A program made the position numbers and the translations under genes. Positions 54,720 to 63,076 of a stretch of DNA of 64,000 nt are shown here, piece by piece (within the stretch, counting starts at the first letter, position 1; the number at the start of each line of letters is the position of its first letter). A model generated the notes under the pieces. That model saw only the letters and a program-made list of their open reading frames with translations. It was not told where the DNA came from and made no database searches. Source of the DNA: Mycobacterium sp. IS-1742. GTDB taxonomy: Bacteria > Actinomycetota > Actinomycetes > Mycobacteriales > Mycobacteriaceae. Location of the stretch: contig NZ_LQIV01000001.1 in NCBI RefSeq assembly GCF_001500125.1, forward strand, positions 124,001-188,000, written 5' to 3'.

Positions 54720-55910
54720 GTGATGAGTGGAGCGCACGCGAAGCACGCAGAGCCGCGGGACGTGGCGCTGCGCGCCGGCATCCCACCGTTCTATGTGATG
54801 GACGTCTGGCTCGCCGCCGCGGAACGTCAACGCACCCACGGCGACCTGGTCAACCTGTCGGCCGGTCAGCCCAGCGCGGGCGCGCCGGTTGCGGTACGCG
54901 ACGCCGCCATCGCGGCGCTGCACGGCAACCAGCTCGGGTACACCGTCGCGCTCGGCATCCCGGAACTGCGGGAGGCCATCGCCGGACGGTACGCCGACCA
55001 ATTCGGCCTGACGGTCGGCGTGGACGACGTCATCCTCACCACCGGATCCTCCGGTGGGTTCCTGCTGGCATTCCTGGCCTGCTTCGACGTCGGCGACCGG
55101 GTGGCGATCGCCAGGCCCGGTTACCCCTGCTACCGCAACATCCTCTCGGCGCTGGGCTGTGAAGTGGTGGAGCTCCCGTGCGGCCCCGAGACCCGCTTCC
55201 AGCCGACCGCCGACATGCTCGCGGCGCTGGACCCGCCGGTGCAGGGCGTGATCGTCGCCAGCCCCGCGAACCCCACCGGCACCGTCATCCCGCCCGAGGA
55301 ACTCGCCGCGATCGCGGCGTGGTGTGAGGCCACGGACACCCGGCTGATCAGCGACGAGGTCTACCACGGACTGGTCTACGACGGCGCCCCACAGATCAGC
55401 TGCGCATGGCAGACATCACGAAAAGCCGTGGTGGTCAACAGCTTCTCCAAGTACTACGCGATGACCGGGTGGCGGCTGGGTTGGCTGCTGGTGCCGAGCG
55501 AACTGCAACGTGCCGTCGACCGGTTGACCGGCAACTTCACGATCTGCCCGCCCGCGCTGGCGCAGCATGCCGCGGTGGCCGCGTTCACCCCCGAGTCGAC
55601 CGCCGAGGCCGACGGTCTGCTGGCGCACTACGCCGACAACCGCCGCCTGCTCCTCGACGGCCTGCGCGCCATCGGCATCGACCGGCTGGCTCCGGCGGAC
55701 GGAGCGTTCTACGTCTACGCCGACGTCTCGCACCTCACCGACACCTCGCTCTCGTTCTGCGCGAAGCTGTTGGCCGACACCGGCGTCGCGATCGCGCCGG
55801 GCATCGACTTCGACACCGTGCACGGCAACTCGTTCGTCCGGCTGTCGTTCGCCGGGCCGACCGCGGACATCACCGAGGCACTGAACCGCATCGGGGCCTG
55901 GCTGAACTGA
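54720..55910 (+). CDS. aspB: PLP-dependent aminotransferase AspB (Rv3565-like)
   Basis: 396 residues from GTG 54720; ATG at 54723 is the probable leaderless start, as TAGCCT (54710-54715) is 7 bases upstream. Class I/II aminotransferase: SPANPTGTVIPPEEL, DEVYHGLVYDG and the PLP-lysine motif NSFSKYYAMTGWRLGWLL (the Lys is in SFSK). It is located next to the fadE genes as in M. tuberculosis; its link to steroid breakdown is not known, perhaps nitrogen metabolism during growth on sterols. In M. tuberculosis, nat follows; here a ketone-body cluster does. Confidence 0.88.
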   Translation: MMSGAHAKHAEPRDVALRAGIPPFYVMDVWLAAAERQRTHGDLVNLSAGQPSAGAPVAVRDAAIAALHGNQLGYTVALGIPELREAIAGRYADQFGLTVGVDDVILTTGSSGGFLLAFLACFDVGDRVAIARPGYPCYRNILSALGCEVVELPCGPETRFQPTADMLAALDPPVQGVIVASPANPTGTVIPPEELAAIAAWCEATDTRLISDEVYHGLVYDGAPQISCAWQTSRKAVVVNSFSKYYAMTGWRLGWLLVPSELQRAVDRLTGNFTICPPALAQHAAVAAFTPESTAEADGLLAHYADNRRLLLDGLRAIGIDRLAPADGAFYVYADVSHLTDTSLSFCAKLLADTGVAIAPGIDFDTVHGNSFVRLSFAGPTADITEALNRIGAWLN

Positions 55911-55953
55911 CCTGTCGGTGGGCGCGTCGAGGGCCGGTTCGGCATCGACATCG

Positions 55954-57903
55954 TCAGGTTCGGCGCTGCCTGACGTACCAGTCCAGCAATGTGGGATCGT
56001 CGACGGCGGTCGGTTCGACCACGCGCGCCGGATCGCCGCCCTGGAGCAGCTTCTTGATCGGCACCTCGAGCTTCTTGCCCGTGCGGGTGTGCGGGATCCC
56101 GGGGGCGAGCAGGACGTCGTCGGGCACGTGCCGCGGTGACACCTCGGTGCGGATGGTCTTACAGATCCGGTCCTTGAGGTCGTCGGTCAGTTCGGCGTCA
56201 TCGGTGAGCGTGACGAACAGCGGCATCCAGTAGCCGCCGTCGGGTTGCTCGGCGCCGATGACCAGCGCCTCGGCGACCTCGGGCATCCGCTCGACGGCCT
56301 GGTAGATGTCGGCGCTGCCCATCCGGATTCCGTGGCGGTTGAGCGTCGAGTCCGACCGGCCGTGCACGATGACGCTGCCGTGATCGGTGATCGTGATCCA
56401 GTCGCCGTGCCGCCACACGCCGGGATACATCTCGAAATAGGCTTCGCGGTAACGACTTCCGTCGGCGTCGTTCCAGAACGTGACCGGCATCGACGGCAGC
56501 GGTTTGGTGACGACGAGTTCACCGACCTCACCGCGGACCGGCTGACCCGATTCGTCCCACGCCTCGACCGCGGCGCCGAGGTACGGCGCCGAGAGCTCAC
56601 CCGGCCACACGGGGACGGTGCGCACGCCGCCGATGAACGCCGACACCACATCGGTGCCGCCGCTGATCGAGGCGACCTGCACGTGTGCACCGACGTTGTC
56701 GCGCAACCACAGTGCCGATGCAGGCGGCAGTGACGAGCCGGTGATCCCCACGGTCCGAAGCGCCGACAGGTCGTGATCCCGACGCGGAACGGAACCCGCT
56801 TTATCGCAGGCCAACACGTAACCGGGGCTCGTGCCGAGCACCGTGGCACCCACCCGGGCGGCGATCTCCCACAGCGTGTCGGCGGCCGGATACGTCGGGC
56901 TGCCGTCGTAACAGACGATGGTCGCTCCGACCAGCAGACCGGCCACCTGGAAGTTCCACATCATCCAACTCGGGCTGGTGAACCAGAAAAACGTGTCCTC
57001 GGCGCCGATGTCAGATTGCAGCGCAACGGCTTTGAGGTGTTCGACCACGACGCCGCCGTGGCCGTGCACGATGCCCTTCGGCAAACCCGTGGTGCCCGAC
57101 GAGTACAGCACCCACAGCGGGTGGTCGAAGTCCACGGCGACCGGTTGCAGGGTGCCGCCGCCGGCGGTCGCCGCCGCCCAGTCCACCCAGTCGGCGTCGG
57201 GTGCGCCGACCCCGATCCGCGAGACCGACACCGCGGCCCGCACGGTCGGGAGCCCCGCGCGCAGTGCGGCGACGTCCGCGGTCTTGTCGTGGGTCTTACC
57301 GCCGAAGCGGTAACCGTCGGCGGCGACCAGCACCACCGGTTCGAGCTGCCCGAGCCGGTCCAGCGCGGCCTTGGCGGTGTAGTCCTGCCCGCAGGCGCTC
57401 CAGATCGCCCCGATGCTCGCAGTGGCGAGGAAGGCGATGACGGCTTCGGGCACATTGGGCAGGTAGCCCGCGACGCGGTCACCCGGTCCCACGCCCATCG
57501 ACTGCAGGGTGCGCGCGAACCCCGCGGCAGCGGTGAGCATCTCGCCCCACGACATCTCGGTGACGTCTCCGCCCTCGGCGACGTAGAGGATGGCGGGCCG
57601 ATCGTCGCGCGCGTGCCTGAGGACCTGGTCGGCGTAATTGAGCCGCGTCCCCGGGAACCAGCGCGCGCCCGGCATCGCCGGATCGGCGAGCACCTCGGCG
57701 GGCGGGTCACCGAGTTCGAAATACTCCCACAGCGCGCCCCAGAACCCGTTGAGGTCGTCGACCGACCACTGCCACAGCGCGTGGTAGTCGGACACGTCGG
57801 CGCCGGTGCGCTGCTGCACGAAACGGGCGAAATCGGTGACCCTGGCCTTGCTGACGTCGTCCTCGGTGGGCGTCCACTGTGGTTCGCTCACCGGGCGCTC
57901 CAT
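55954..57903 (-). CDS. acetoacetate-CoA ligase
   Basis: 649 residues of the acetyl-CoA synthetase-like family: ALWQWSVDDLNGFWGALWEYF, LYSSGTTGLPKG, FTSPSWMMWNFQ, and TLNRHGIRMGSADIYQAVE. Residues and layout fit acetoacetyl-CoA synthetase, which differs from acetate and propionate enzymes by the tail and the acyl pocket. Third gene of the operon transporter-hydroxybutyrate dehydrogenase-ligase; 15 bases of overlap with the SDR stop region. Together the three would bring in 3-hydroxybutyrate, oxidise it and activate acetoacetate. Confidence 0.88.
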   Translation of the reverse strand: MERPVSEPQWTPTEDDVSKARVTDFARFVQQRTGADVSDYHALWQWSVDDLNGFWGALWEYFELGDPPAEVLADPAMPGARWFPGTRLNYADQVLRHARDDRPAILYVAEGGDVTEMSWGEMLTAAAGFARTLQSMGVGPGDRVAGYLPNVPEAVIAFLATASIGAIWSACGQDYTAKAALDRLGQLEPVVLVAADGYRFGGKTHDKTADVAALRAGLPTVRAAVSVSRIGVGAPDADWVDWAAATAGGGTLQPVAVDFDHPLWVLYSSGTTGLPKGIVHGHGGVVVEHLKAVALQSDIGAEDTFFWFTSPSWMMWNFQVAGLLVGATIVCYDGSPTYPAADTLWEIAARVGATVLGTSPGYVLACDKAGSVPRRDHDLSALRTVGITGSSLPPASALWLRDNVGAHVQVASISGGTDVVSAFIGGVRTVPVWPGELSAPYLGAAVEAWDESGQPVRGEVGELVVTKPLPSMPVTFWNDADGSRYREAYFEMYPGVWRHGDWITITDHGSVIVHGRSDSTLNRHGIRMGSADIYQAVERMPEVAEALVIGAEQPDGGYWMPLFVTLTDDAELTDDLKDRICKTIRTEVSPRHVPDDVLLAPGIPHTRTGKKLEVPIKKLLQGGDPARVVEPTAVDDPTLLDWYVRQRRT

Positions 57904-58634
57904 CCGCCGTCCATGGTGTAGGCCGCACCGGTCACCATGCCGGACTGCGGTGAGGCCAGCCAGCCCACCAGCGATCCGACCTCGGATGGTTCGACGAGGC
58001 GCTTGATGGCGCTCTCCTTGAGCAGGATCTGGGTCACCACGTCATCTTCACCGATACCGTGCACCTTGGCCTGATCGGCTATCTGTTTGGTGACCAGAGG
58101 GGTCCGCACATAGCCGGGGTTGACGCAGTTGCTGGTGACCTGGTGCGGTCCGCCCTCCAACGCGGTCACCTTGGACAGGCCCTCGAGCGCGTGCTTGGCG
58201 GTGACGTAGCCGACCTTGTACTCCGACGCGCGCAGTCCGTGCACCGACGAGATGTTGATGATCCGCCCGAACTTCTGCGCGTACATGTACGGCAGCGCCG
58301 CGCGGATGAGCAGGAACGGCGCCTCGACCATCAGCGTCATCAGCATCCGGAAGTTCTCCGGCGCGAAATCGACGATCGGGTCGATGCGCTGCACACCGGC
58401 GTTGTTGACCAGGATGTCGGTGTCCAGCGCCAACCCTTCGAGCGCGGACACGTCGAGCAGGTCCACCACCCATGCGTTGCCGCCGATCTCGTCGGCCAGT
58501 GCGGTGGCGGCGGCCTCGTCGCGGTCGGCGACGGTGACCGTGGCGCCGCGGGCGGCGAGTTCGCGCGCGCACGCCTCACCGATGCCGCCGGCACCGCCCG
58601 TCACCAACGCGGTGCGTCCGGCCAGATCGCTCAT
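57888..58634 (-). CDS. 3-hydroxybutyrate dehydrogenase-like SDR
   Basis: 248 residues from the ATG at 58632-58634, ATGA overlap with the transporter stop. TGGAGGIGEACAREL nucleotide site, NNAGVQ, YVTAK catalytic pair and the NCVNPGYVRTPLVTKQI and MVTGAAYTMDGGW end typical of D-3-hydroxybutyrate dehydrogenases. Its 3' end overlaps the ligase start by 16 bases. Substrate call rests on the SDR sequence plus the neighbouring acetoacetate ligase. Confidence 0.85.
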   Translation of the reverse strand: MSDLAGRTALVTGGAGGIGEACARELAARGATVTVADRDEAAATALADEIGGNAWVVDLLDVSALEGLALDTDILVNNAGVQRIDPIVDFAPENFRMLMTLMVEAPFLLIRAALPYMYAQKFGRIINISSVHGLRASEYKVGYVTAKHALEGLSKVTALEGGPHQVTSNCVNPGYVRTPLVTKQIADQAKVHGIGEDDVVTQILLKESAIKRLVEPSEVGSLVGWLASPQSGMVTGAAYTMDGGWSAR

Positions 58635-60022
58635 GCGGCACCGGTTCTCGACGCCTCCACCCGCGCGAGGTCCTCCCGGTCCGCGACGTCGAGGTCGGCC
58701 AGGTCGATGCCGCGGGTCTCCCGGCTGAACAGCACCGCCACCAGGGTGATGGCGCACGCCACGGCCAGGTACACCGAGATCGGCACCGACGAGTCGTAGA
58801 CGTCGAGCAGTTTCACCGCGATGATCGGCGCCAGCGATCCGGCGACGATCGAGGTGACCTGATACCCCAGCGACACACCGGAATACCGCATCCGGGTCGG
58901 GAACATCTCGGCCATCAGGGCGGGCTGCGGGGCGTACATGATCGCGTGGATCACCAGGCCGATCGTCACCGCCGCCGTGACCACGGCGTAGTTGGCGCTG
59001 TTCATCATCGGGAAGGCGAAGAAGCCCCACGTGGCGCCCAGGACCGCGCCGACCAGGTACACCGGGCGGCGACCGAACATGTCGGACAGCCGGCCGACGA
59101 CCGGGATCGCGACGAAGTGCACCGCGTGCGCGACCAGCAGGTACCACAGGATGTCACTGGTGTCGGCGCCCACCTGCACCTTGAGATAGGTGATCGAGAA
59201 CGTCACGACCAGGTAGTACATGATGTTCTCGCCGAACCGCAGACCCATCGCGGTGAACACGCCGCGCGGGTAGCGCTTGAGCACCTCGACCACACCGTAG
59301 GAGGTGGCCTTGGCTCGCTCGACCTCCTGCTGGGCGGCGACGAAGATCGGCGCGTCGGTGACCTTGGTGCGGATGTAGTAGCCGACGAGCACCACCACCG
59401 CCGACAGCCAGAACGCCACGCGCCAGCCCCAGGACAGGAACGCCGACTCGGGCAGGGTGGCGGTGAGCACGAGCAGCACCACAGTGGCGAGCAGGTTGCC
59501 GACGGGCACGCCGGCCTGCGGCCAACTCGCCCAGAATCCGCGCTCGCGGTTCGGGCTGTGCTCGGCGACCAGCAGCACCGCGCCGCCCCATTCACCGCCG
59601 ACGGCGAAACCCTGGATGAAGCGCAACGTCACCAGCAGTGCCGGCGCCCAGTATCCGATCTGGCCGAAGGTGGGCAGACAGCCCATCAGGAAGGTGGCTG
59701 CGCCGACGAGGATCAGGCTGAACTGCAGCAGCTTCTTGCGGCCGTACTTGTCGCCGAAGTGGCCGAACACCACGCCGCCGAGTGGACGGGCGACGAACCC
59801 GACCGCATACGTGACGAATGCCGCCAGGATCGCGTCGAGGTCATTACCGCCCTGGGCGAAGAACACCTTCGAGAACACGAGGGTGGCGGCGGTGCCGTAG
59901 AGGAAGAACTCGTACCACTCGACGACCGTGCCGGCCATGGAGGCGACCACGACGCGTTTGAGTCCGGTCGGGATCGATCCGGGTGGGCTGGTGTCCGGCT
60001 GGGACGGGATCGGGGCGCTCAT
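58631..60022 (-). CDS. MFS transporter (metabolite:H+ symporter type)
   Basis: 463 residues with 12 transmembrane helices from the ATG at 60020-60022; TGGAGCC 8 bases upstream favours it over the ATG at 60032-60034, which has no ribosome site. GTVVEWYEFFLYGTAA and GHFGDKYGRKKLLQFS are the metabolite-H+ symporter hallmarks. Gene order with the dehydrogenase and ligase suggests 3-hydroxybutyrate or acetoacetate as substrate. Divergent from the LysR regulator. Confidence 0.87.
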   Translation of the reverse strand: MSAPIPSQPDTSPPGSIPTGLKRVVVASMAGTVVEWYEFFLYGTAATLVFSKVFFAQGGNDLDAILAAFVTYAVGFVARPLGGVVFGHFGDKYGRKKLLQFSLILVGAATFLMGCLPTFGQIGYWAPALLVTLRFIQGFAVGGEWGGAVLLVAEHSPNRERGFWASWPQAGVPVGNLLATVVLLVLTATLPESAFLSWGWRVAFWLSAVVVLVGYYIRTKVTDAPIFVAAQQEVERAKATSYGVVEVLKRYPRGVFTAMGLRFGENIMYYLVVTFSITYLKVQVGADTSDILWYLLVAHAVHFVAIPVVGRLSDMFGRRPVYLVGAVLGATWGFFAFPMMNSANYAVVTAAVTIGLVIHAIMYAPQPALMAEMFPTRMRYSGVSLGYQVTSIVAGSLAPIIAVKLLDVYDSSVPISVYLAVACAITLVAVLFSRETRGIDLADLDVADREDLARVEASRTGAA

Positions 60023-60079
60023 CGCTGGCTCCATTCATGACCGGGGACATATCGGTCCCCTGGATGTGACTGGCCACAC

Positions 60080-60093
60080 ATACACGTGAGTAT
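60080..60093. promoter_or_regulatory. ATAC-N6-GTAT element in the LysR/MFS intergenic region
   Basis: ATACACGTGAGTAT has 4-base inverted arms around a CACGTG-like centre, resembling a LysR-type activation site. It is closer to the transporter side. Confidence 0.45.
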
Positions 60094-60125
60094 TCATGCA
60101 GGTCGAGCCCCCGGCAATGGCCAAC

Positions 60126-60146
60126 TTCGCAGCCGCGATCTGCGAA
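60126..60146. promoter_or_regulatory. perfect 7-7-7 inverted repeat upstream of the LysR gene
   Basis: TTCGCAG-CCGCGAT-CTGCGAA: two exact 7-base arms with a 7-base centre, 10 bases before the ATG at 60156. Dyads of this size are typical LysR recognition sites and would mediate autorepression and control of the divergent transporter operon. Confidence 0.72.
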
Positions 60147-60155
60147 ACTGCACAC

Positions 60156-61070
60156 ATGACCGCTATGTCGGGCCGTCGCCCCAGCGCGGACGACCTCCTC
60201 GTCCTGCTCGCGGTCGGCCGCACCGGCCGGTACACCACGGCCGCGGACGAACTCGGCCTCAACCACACGACGATCTCGCGGCGCATCGCGGCGCTGGAAC
60301 AGTCCGTCGGTGGCCGCCTGGTGGCGCGGGTGGCCGGCGGCTGGGAGCTGACCGAACTCGGCCGCGAGGCACTGACCGCCGCCGAGGCCGTCGAATCCGC
60401 GGTCCGGTCGCTGACCGTCGACCCGGCCGGCCGGCGTGCGCTCGAGGGCGTGGTGCGGATCTCGGCGACCGACGGGTTCAGCGCCTACATCGCCGCGCCC
60501 GCCGCCGCCCGGGTGCAGCGCGACCACCCCGGCGTCGCCGTCGAGATCGTCGCGACCACACGCCGCGCCTCACAGCAGCGTTCGGGCCTCGACATCGAAG
60601 TGGTGGTGGGCGAACCCCAGGTCCACCGCGCCGAGGCGATCCGGCTCGGCGACTACTGCCTCGGACTGTACGGCGCGCGCAGTTACCTCGCCGAGCATGG
60701 GATGCCGGCAGATGTCGACGACCTCGCCGGGTATCCGCTCGTGTACTTCATCGACTCGATGCTGCAGGTCGACGACCTGGACTCGGCCACCGGTTTCGCG
60801 CCGGCGATGCGGGAGTCGGTGACCTCCACCAACGTCTTCGTCCACGTGGAGGCCACCCGTGCGGCCGCCGGGCTGGGATTGCTGCCCTGCTTCATGGCCG
60901 ACCGGCACGACGACCTCGTCCGGGTGCTGCCGCGGACCGTGTCGGTGCGGTTGACCTACTGGCTGGTGACCCGCGCCGAGACGCTGCGCCGGCCGGAGGT
61001 GGCCGCGGTGGTCGACGCCATCCGCGACCGGGTGGACGATCAGCGCGATGTGCTGCTCGGCGCGCCGTAG
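60156..61070 (+). CDS. LysR-family regulator
   Basis: 304 residues from ATG 60156; the frame is open from 60096 but the operator lies in that extension. N-terminal winged helix (about 10-70: PSADDLLVLLAVGRTGRYTTAADELGLNHTTISRRIAALEQSVG in family pattern), then a periplasmic-binding-like effector domain (about 95-300). Divergent from the transporter-dehydrogenase-ligase operon and probably its ketone-body-responsive activator. Confidence 0.88.
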   Translation: MTAMSGRRPSADDLLVLLAVGRTGRYTTAADELGLNHTTISRRIAALEQSVGGRLVARVAGGWELTELGREALTAAEAVESAVRSLTVDPAGRRALEGVVRISATDGFSAYIAAPAAARVQRDHPGVAVEIVATTRRASQQRSGLDIEVVVGEPQVHRAEAIRLGDYCLGLYGARSYLAEHGMPADVDDLAGYPLVYFIDSMLQVDDLDSATGFAPAMRESVTSTNVFVHVEATRAAAGLGLLPCFMADRHDDLVRVLPRTVSVRLTYWLVTRAETLRRPEVAAVVDAIRDRVDDQRDVLLGAP

Positions 61071-61073
61071 GGC

Positions 61074-61385
61074 TCAGCTTCCGCCGCCGCCGCAGCCACC
61101 GCCTCCACAGCCGCCACCTCCGCCTCCGCAGCCGCCGCCGTCACCGTCACCGTCGACGTAATAGGCACCGGCCGCACCGGCCGCCCAGAAACCCCCCTGG
61201 TTCCGGGCGCGGGACCTCCGTCTCGCCCGGAGCACCTCCCTGTCACTCCACAGATACGAGATGTCGCGCCGGTAACGGTCGTGAGCGGTCAGCTGTCGGG
61301 CACGCCGACGGTGCCACGCGAAGCCGCCTGCGGCGAGCACCGCGACCACCAGCACGGCCGAACCGATCAGCGCTGCCACCTCCAT
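61074..61385 (-). CDS. small membrane protein with Gly/Cys-repeat tail (A)
   Basis: 103 residues. MEVAALIGSAVLVVAVLAAGGFAW is an N-terminal transmembrane helix, followed by a basic linker rich in Arg (RRRARQLTAHDRYRRDISYLW), then a tail made of GGGC-type repeats with Cys86, Cys93 and Cys98. Such Gly/Cys tails occur in membrane proteins of the TIGR04222 type. ATG at 61383-61385, 2 bases after the next gene. Function unknown. Confidence 0.72.
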   Translation of the reverse strand: MEVAALIGSAVLVVAVLAAGGFAWHRRRARQLTAHDRYRRDISYLWSDREVLRARRRSRARNQGGFWAAGAAGAYYVDGDGDGGGCGGGGGGCGGGGCGGGGS

Positions 61386-61387
61386 GG

Positions 61388-61612
61388 TCAGCCACCCCCT
61401 CCACCGCAGCCACCACCGCCACCGCAGCCGCCTCCTCCTCCACAGCCACCGCCCCCGCAGCCGCTGCTTCCGCCCCCGCCGGAACCGCTCGTCCAACGGT
61501 CGCCGTGAGATCCGTCGTCATGGGCCCGCCGGTAACGGCCGACGAAGATGGACGTGATGACCAGACATGTCATCACCGCGAGAATGGACACCACCATGCC
61601 TGTGGCGCTCAT
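61388..61612 (-). CDS. small membrane protein with Gly/Cys-repeat tail (B)
   Basis: 74 residues from the ATG at 61610-61612, with TACGCT (61624-61619, minus strand) exactly 6 bases upstream: leaderless. Transmembrane helix VVSILAVMTCLVITSIFVG, short RR-rich linker, tail with Cys52, 57, 63 and 69 in GGGGC spacing. First gene of a two-gene unit with protein A; divergent from the WH-motif gene, whose -10 box is only 21 bases away. The 5- or 6-residue Cys spacing is regular. Confidence 0.72.
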   Translation of the reverse strand: MSATGMVVSILAVMTCLVITSIFVGRYRRAHDDGSHGDRWTSGSGGGGSSGCGGGGCGGGGGCGGGGGCGGGGG

Positions 61613-61618
61613 GGCCAA

Positions 61619-61651
61619 AGCGTACGCCGATCCGGTGTCGCCGCATACAGT
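61619..61651. promoter_or_regulatory. divergent leaderless -10 boxes of the Gly/Cys-tail and WH-motif genes
   Basis: TACGCT (61624-61619, minus) is 6 bases from the ATG at 61612 and TACAGT (61646-61651, plus) 6 bases from the GTG at 61658. Only 45 bases separate the two start codons, so one regulator could control both. Confidence 0.65.
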
Positions 61652-61657
61652 GAAAAT

Positions 61658-62188
61658 GTGCTGCGCCACAACAGGCATCGGCTGGATCGGGTGAGCGCGG
61701 CCGTGGCGGATCTGGAGCTGCCTCCGGCCGTGTTCAAGACCTGTCCGTGGCAGCCGCGGGAGCTCGTCGCCACCGGTCTGCGGCAGTGGCTACGGTGCTG
61801 TGCTCCGGCGATCTGGGACAACCAGGTCATCGGAATGCCGTCGCGCGCGGTCGACGAAGCCTGGCACGGGTTCATTCTCTGCACCGCCCGCTACGCCACG
61901 TTCTGCATGGAGGCTTACGGCTGCTTCCTGCATCATCATCCCGAAGGCGGCGCCCCCGCCGGAGTCGTGGCCGCGGTCGATCCGATGGCCGAACAACTGC
62001 GTCGAACGGTCATCGCCTGGTCGCTGGTCGCCCGACCCGGCGAGGAGTGCGTGCTCTGGGATCTCGACACCCGCCTCGGCCTCGCGGAGCCGTGGGGTGT
62101 CGACGCCGCCCGAGTCGAGGCCATCAGCCGCCAGATCCCCGGCGCGACAGCGGGTTCGGGTCGGCGACGCCGATCTCGAGCGCCGTGA
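61658..62188 (+). CDS. WH-motif protein of the DUF1399/glycine-rich domain-containing type
   Basis: 176 residues from the GTG at 61658. The segment DEAWHGFILCTARYATFC (66-83) followed by GCFLHHHPEG (88-97) matches the pattern DxxWHxxxxxTxxYxxFC...GxxxHHxP of the DUF1399 (glycine-rich domain-containing) family. His70, His92-94 and Cys83 could bind metal. Basic C-terminal tail. It is divergent from the Gly/Cys-tail membrane genes; in other genomes proteins of this type occur beside TIGR04222 Gly/Cys proteins, as I recall. Role unknown. Confidence 0.7.
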   Translation: MLRHNRHRLDRVSAAVADLELPPAVFKTCPWQPRELVATGLRQWLRCCAPAIWDNQVIGMPSRAVDEAWHGFILCTARYATFCMEAYGCFLHHHPEGGAPAGVVAAVDPMAEQLRRTVIAWSLVARPGEECVLWDLDTRLGLAEPWGVDAARVEAISRQIPGATAGSGRRRRSRAP

Positions 62189-62192
62189 CTCG

Positions 62193-63041
62193 TCAGCCGT
62201 CACGCAGATGCGGGTCGAGCATGTCCCACCAGGCGCGCGACATCCGGTCGTACTCCCCCTCGCAGGAGTCGGCGCGGTCCTCGGGGACCAGACCCTCGTC
62301 GACGATGAAGGCGTTGCCCTGCGGATCGGCGCCGTAGATCCAGCACTGGAAGTTGTACATCCGCGCCAGGTCGTATTCGTGCACATCCCAGAACGGGAAG
62401 TCCTCGGCCGCCCCGCCGTCCTGCTGACTGTTCGCCTCGAACATCCGCGCATAGGCGACCGCGGCCCGCACATCGTCCGGGTTGCTGACCCCGCTGTCGT
62501 CGGGTTCCAGCAGCAGCACCGCAGCCAGCTGGTCGGCGACGTCCTCCTCGCGCCCGGTGAACGGCAGGTCGTACAGGTCCAGGGTGGCGTGCCCGAGTTC
62601 GTGATAGAACGTCGCCCGCTCCGCACCGATCGTGGCGGCGAGGGGGTCCGGGTCTGCGGCCTGCTCGAAGGTGGTCAGGCTCAGATCCGCATCCTCGTAA
62701 CAGATCGTGACGGTCCGGTCCTCCGAACTCCAGAAGGCGTTCGCCTCGTCGCACTGCGCACCGATCAGTCGGACGTCCTCCGGCAGGACCAGGGAGTCGT
62801 TGACGTCGGCCGCCAGCGCATCGAGCAGCCCACTGTCGGTGAGGATCCTGCGACCGTTGATCGCCTCCGGTGTCGTGGCGTCCTCGTAGACGACGGTCAT
62901 CTCCCCCGGCGATTCGGCCGCGGCGGCGCGAGGCTCCGCGGTCGAATCAGCGGGTGAGGGCCCGGATTCGGCTGAGCCCTGGCGGTTTTCGGAGCACCCC
63001 GCGGCCATCAGGAGGGCGCACATCGCGGCGGAGAGCCGCAT
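62193..63041 (-). CDS. DUF4344-type metallopeptidase-like lipoprotein
   Basis: 282 residues from the ATG at 63039-63041; a TTG at 63065 and a GTG at 63056 would only lengthen the signal. The lipobox AAGC gives lipidated Cys16, followed by a Pro/Ala/Glu-rich linker. The core FYHELGHATLDLYDLPFTGREEDVADQLA (about 145-175) contains HELGH (147-151), a zinc-peptidase HExxH, and matches the DUF4344 pattern. Outer-surface localisation is predicted. It is convergent with the WH-motif gene and in line with hsaB on the same strand, but with its own function. Substrates unknown. Confidence 0.8.
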   Translation of the reverse strand: MRLSAAMCALLMAAGCSENRQGSAESGPSPADSTAEPRAAAAESPGEMTVVYEDATTPEAINGRRILTDSGLLDALAADVNDSLVLPEDVRLIGAQCDEANAFWSSEDRTVTICYEDADLSLTTFEQAADPDPLAATIGAERATFYHELGHATLDLYDLPFTGREEDVADQLAAVLLLEPDDSGVSNPDDVRAAVAYARMFEANSQQDGGAAEDFPFWDVHEYDLARMYNFQCWIYGADPQGNAFIVDEGLVPEDRADSCEGEYDRMSRAWWDMLDPHLRDG

Positions 63042-63076
63042 GACGGTGTTCGGCACAACCGTCAATATGTCACGGA

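Noticed and set aside
61077..61490. CCG/CCT-rich stretches as a microsatellite or non-coding repeat
   Set aside because: They are the in-frame Gly/Cys codons of the two tail proteins.
60086..62188. A continuous 700-codon plus-strand frame across the LysR gene and the following small genes
   Set aside because: The LysR protein lies in another frame with full family motifs and only the last 176 codons of this frame (from 61658) look like a protein; the rest is Arg/Pro-rich antisense or shifted reading.
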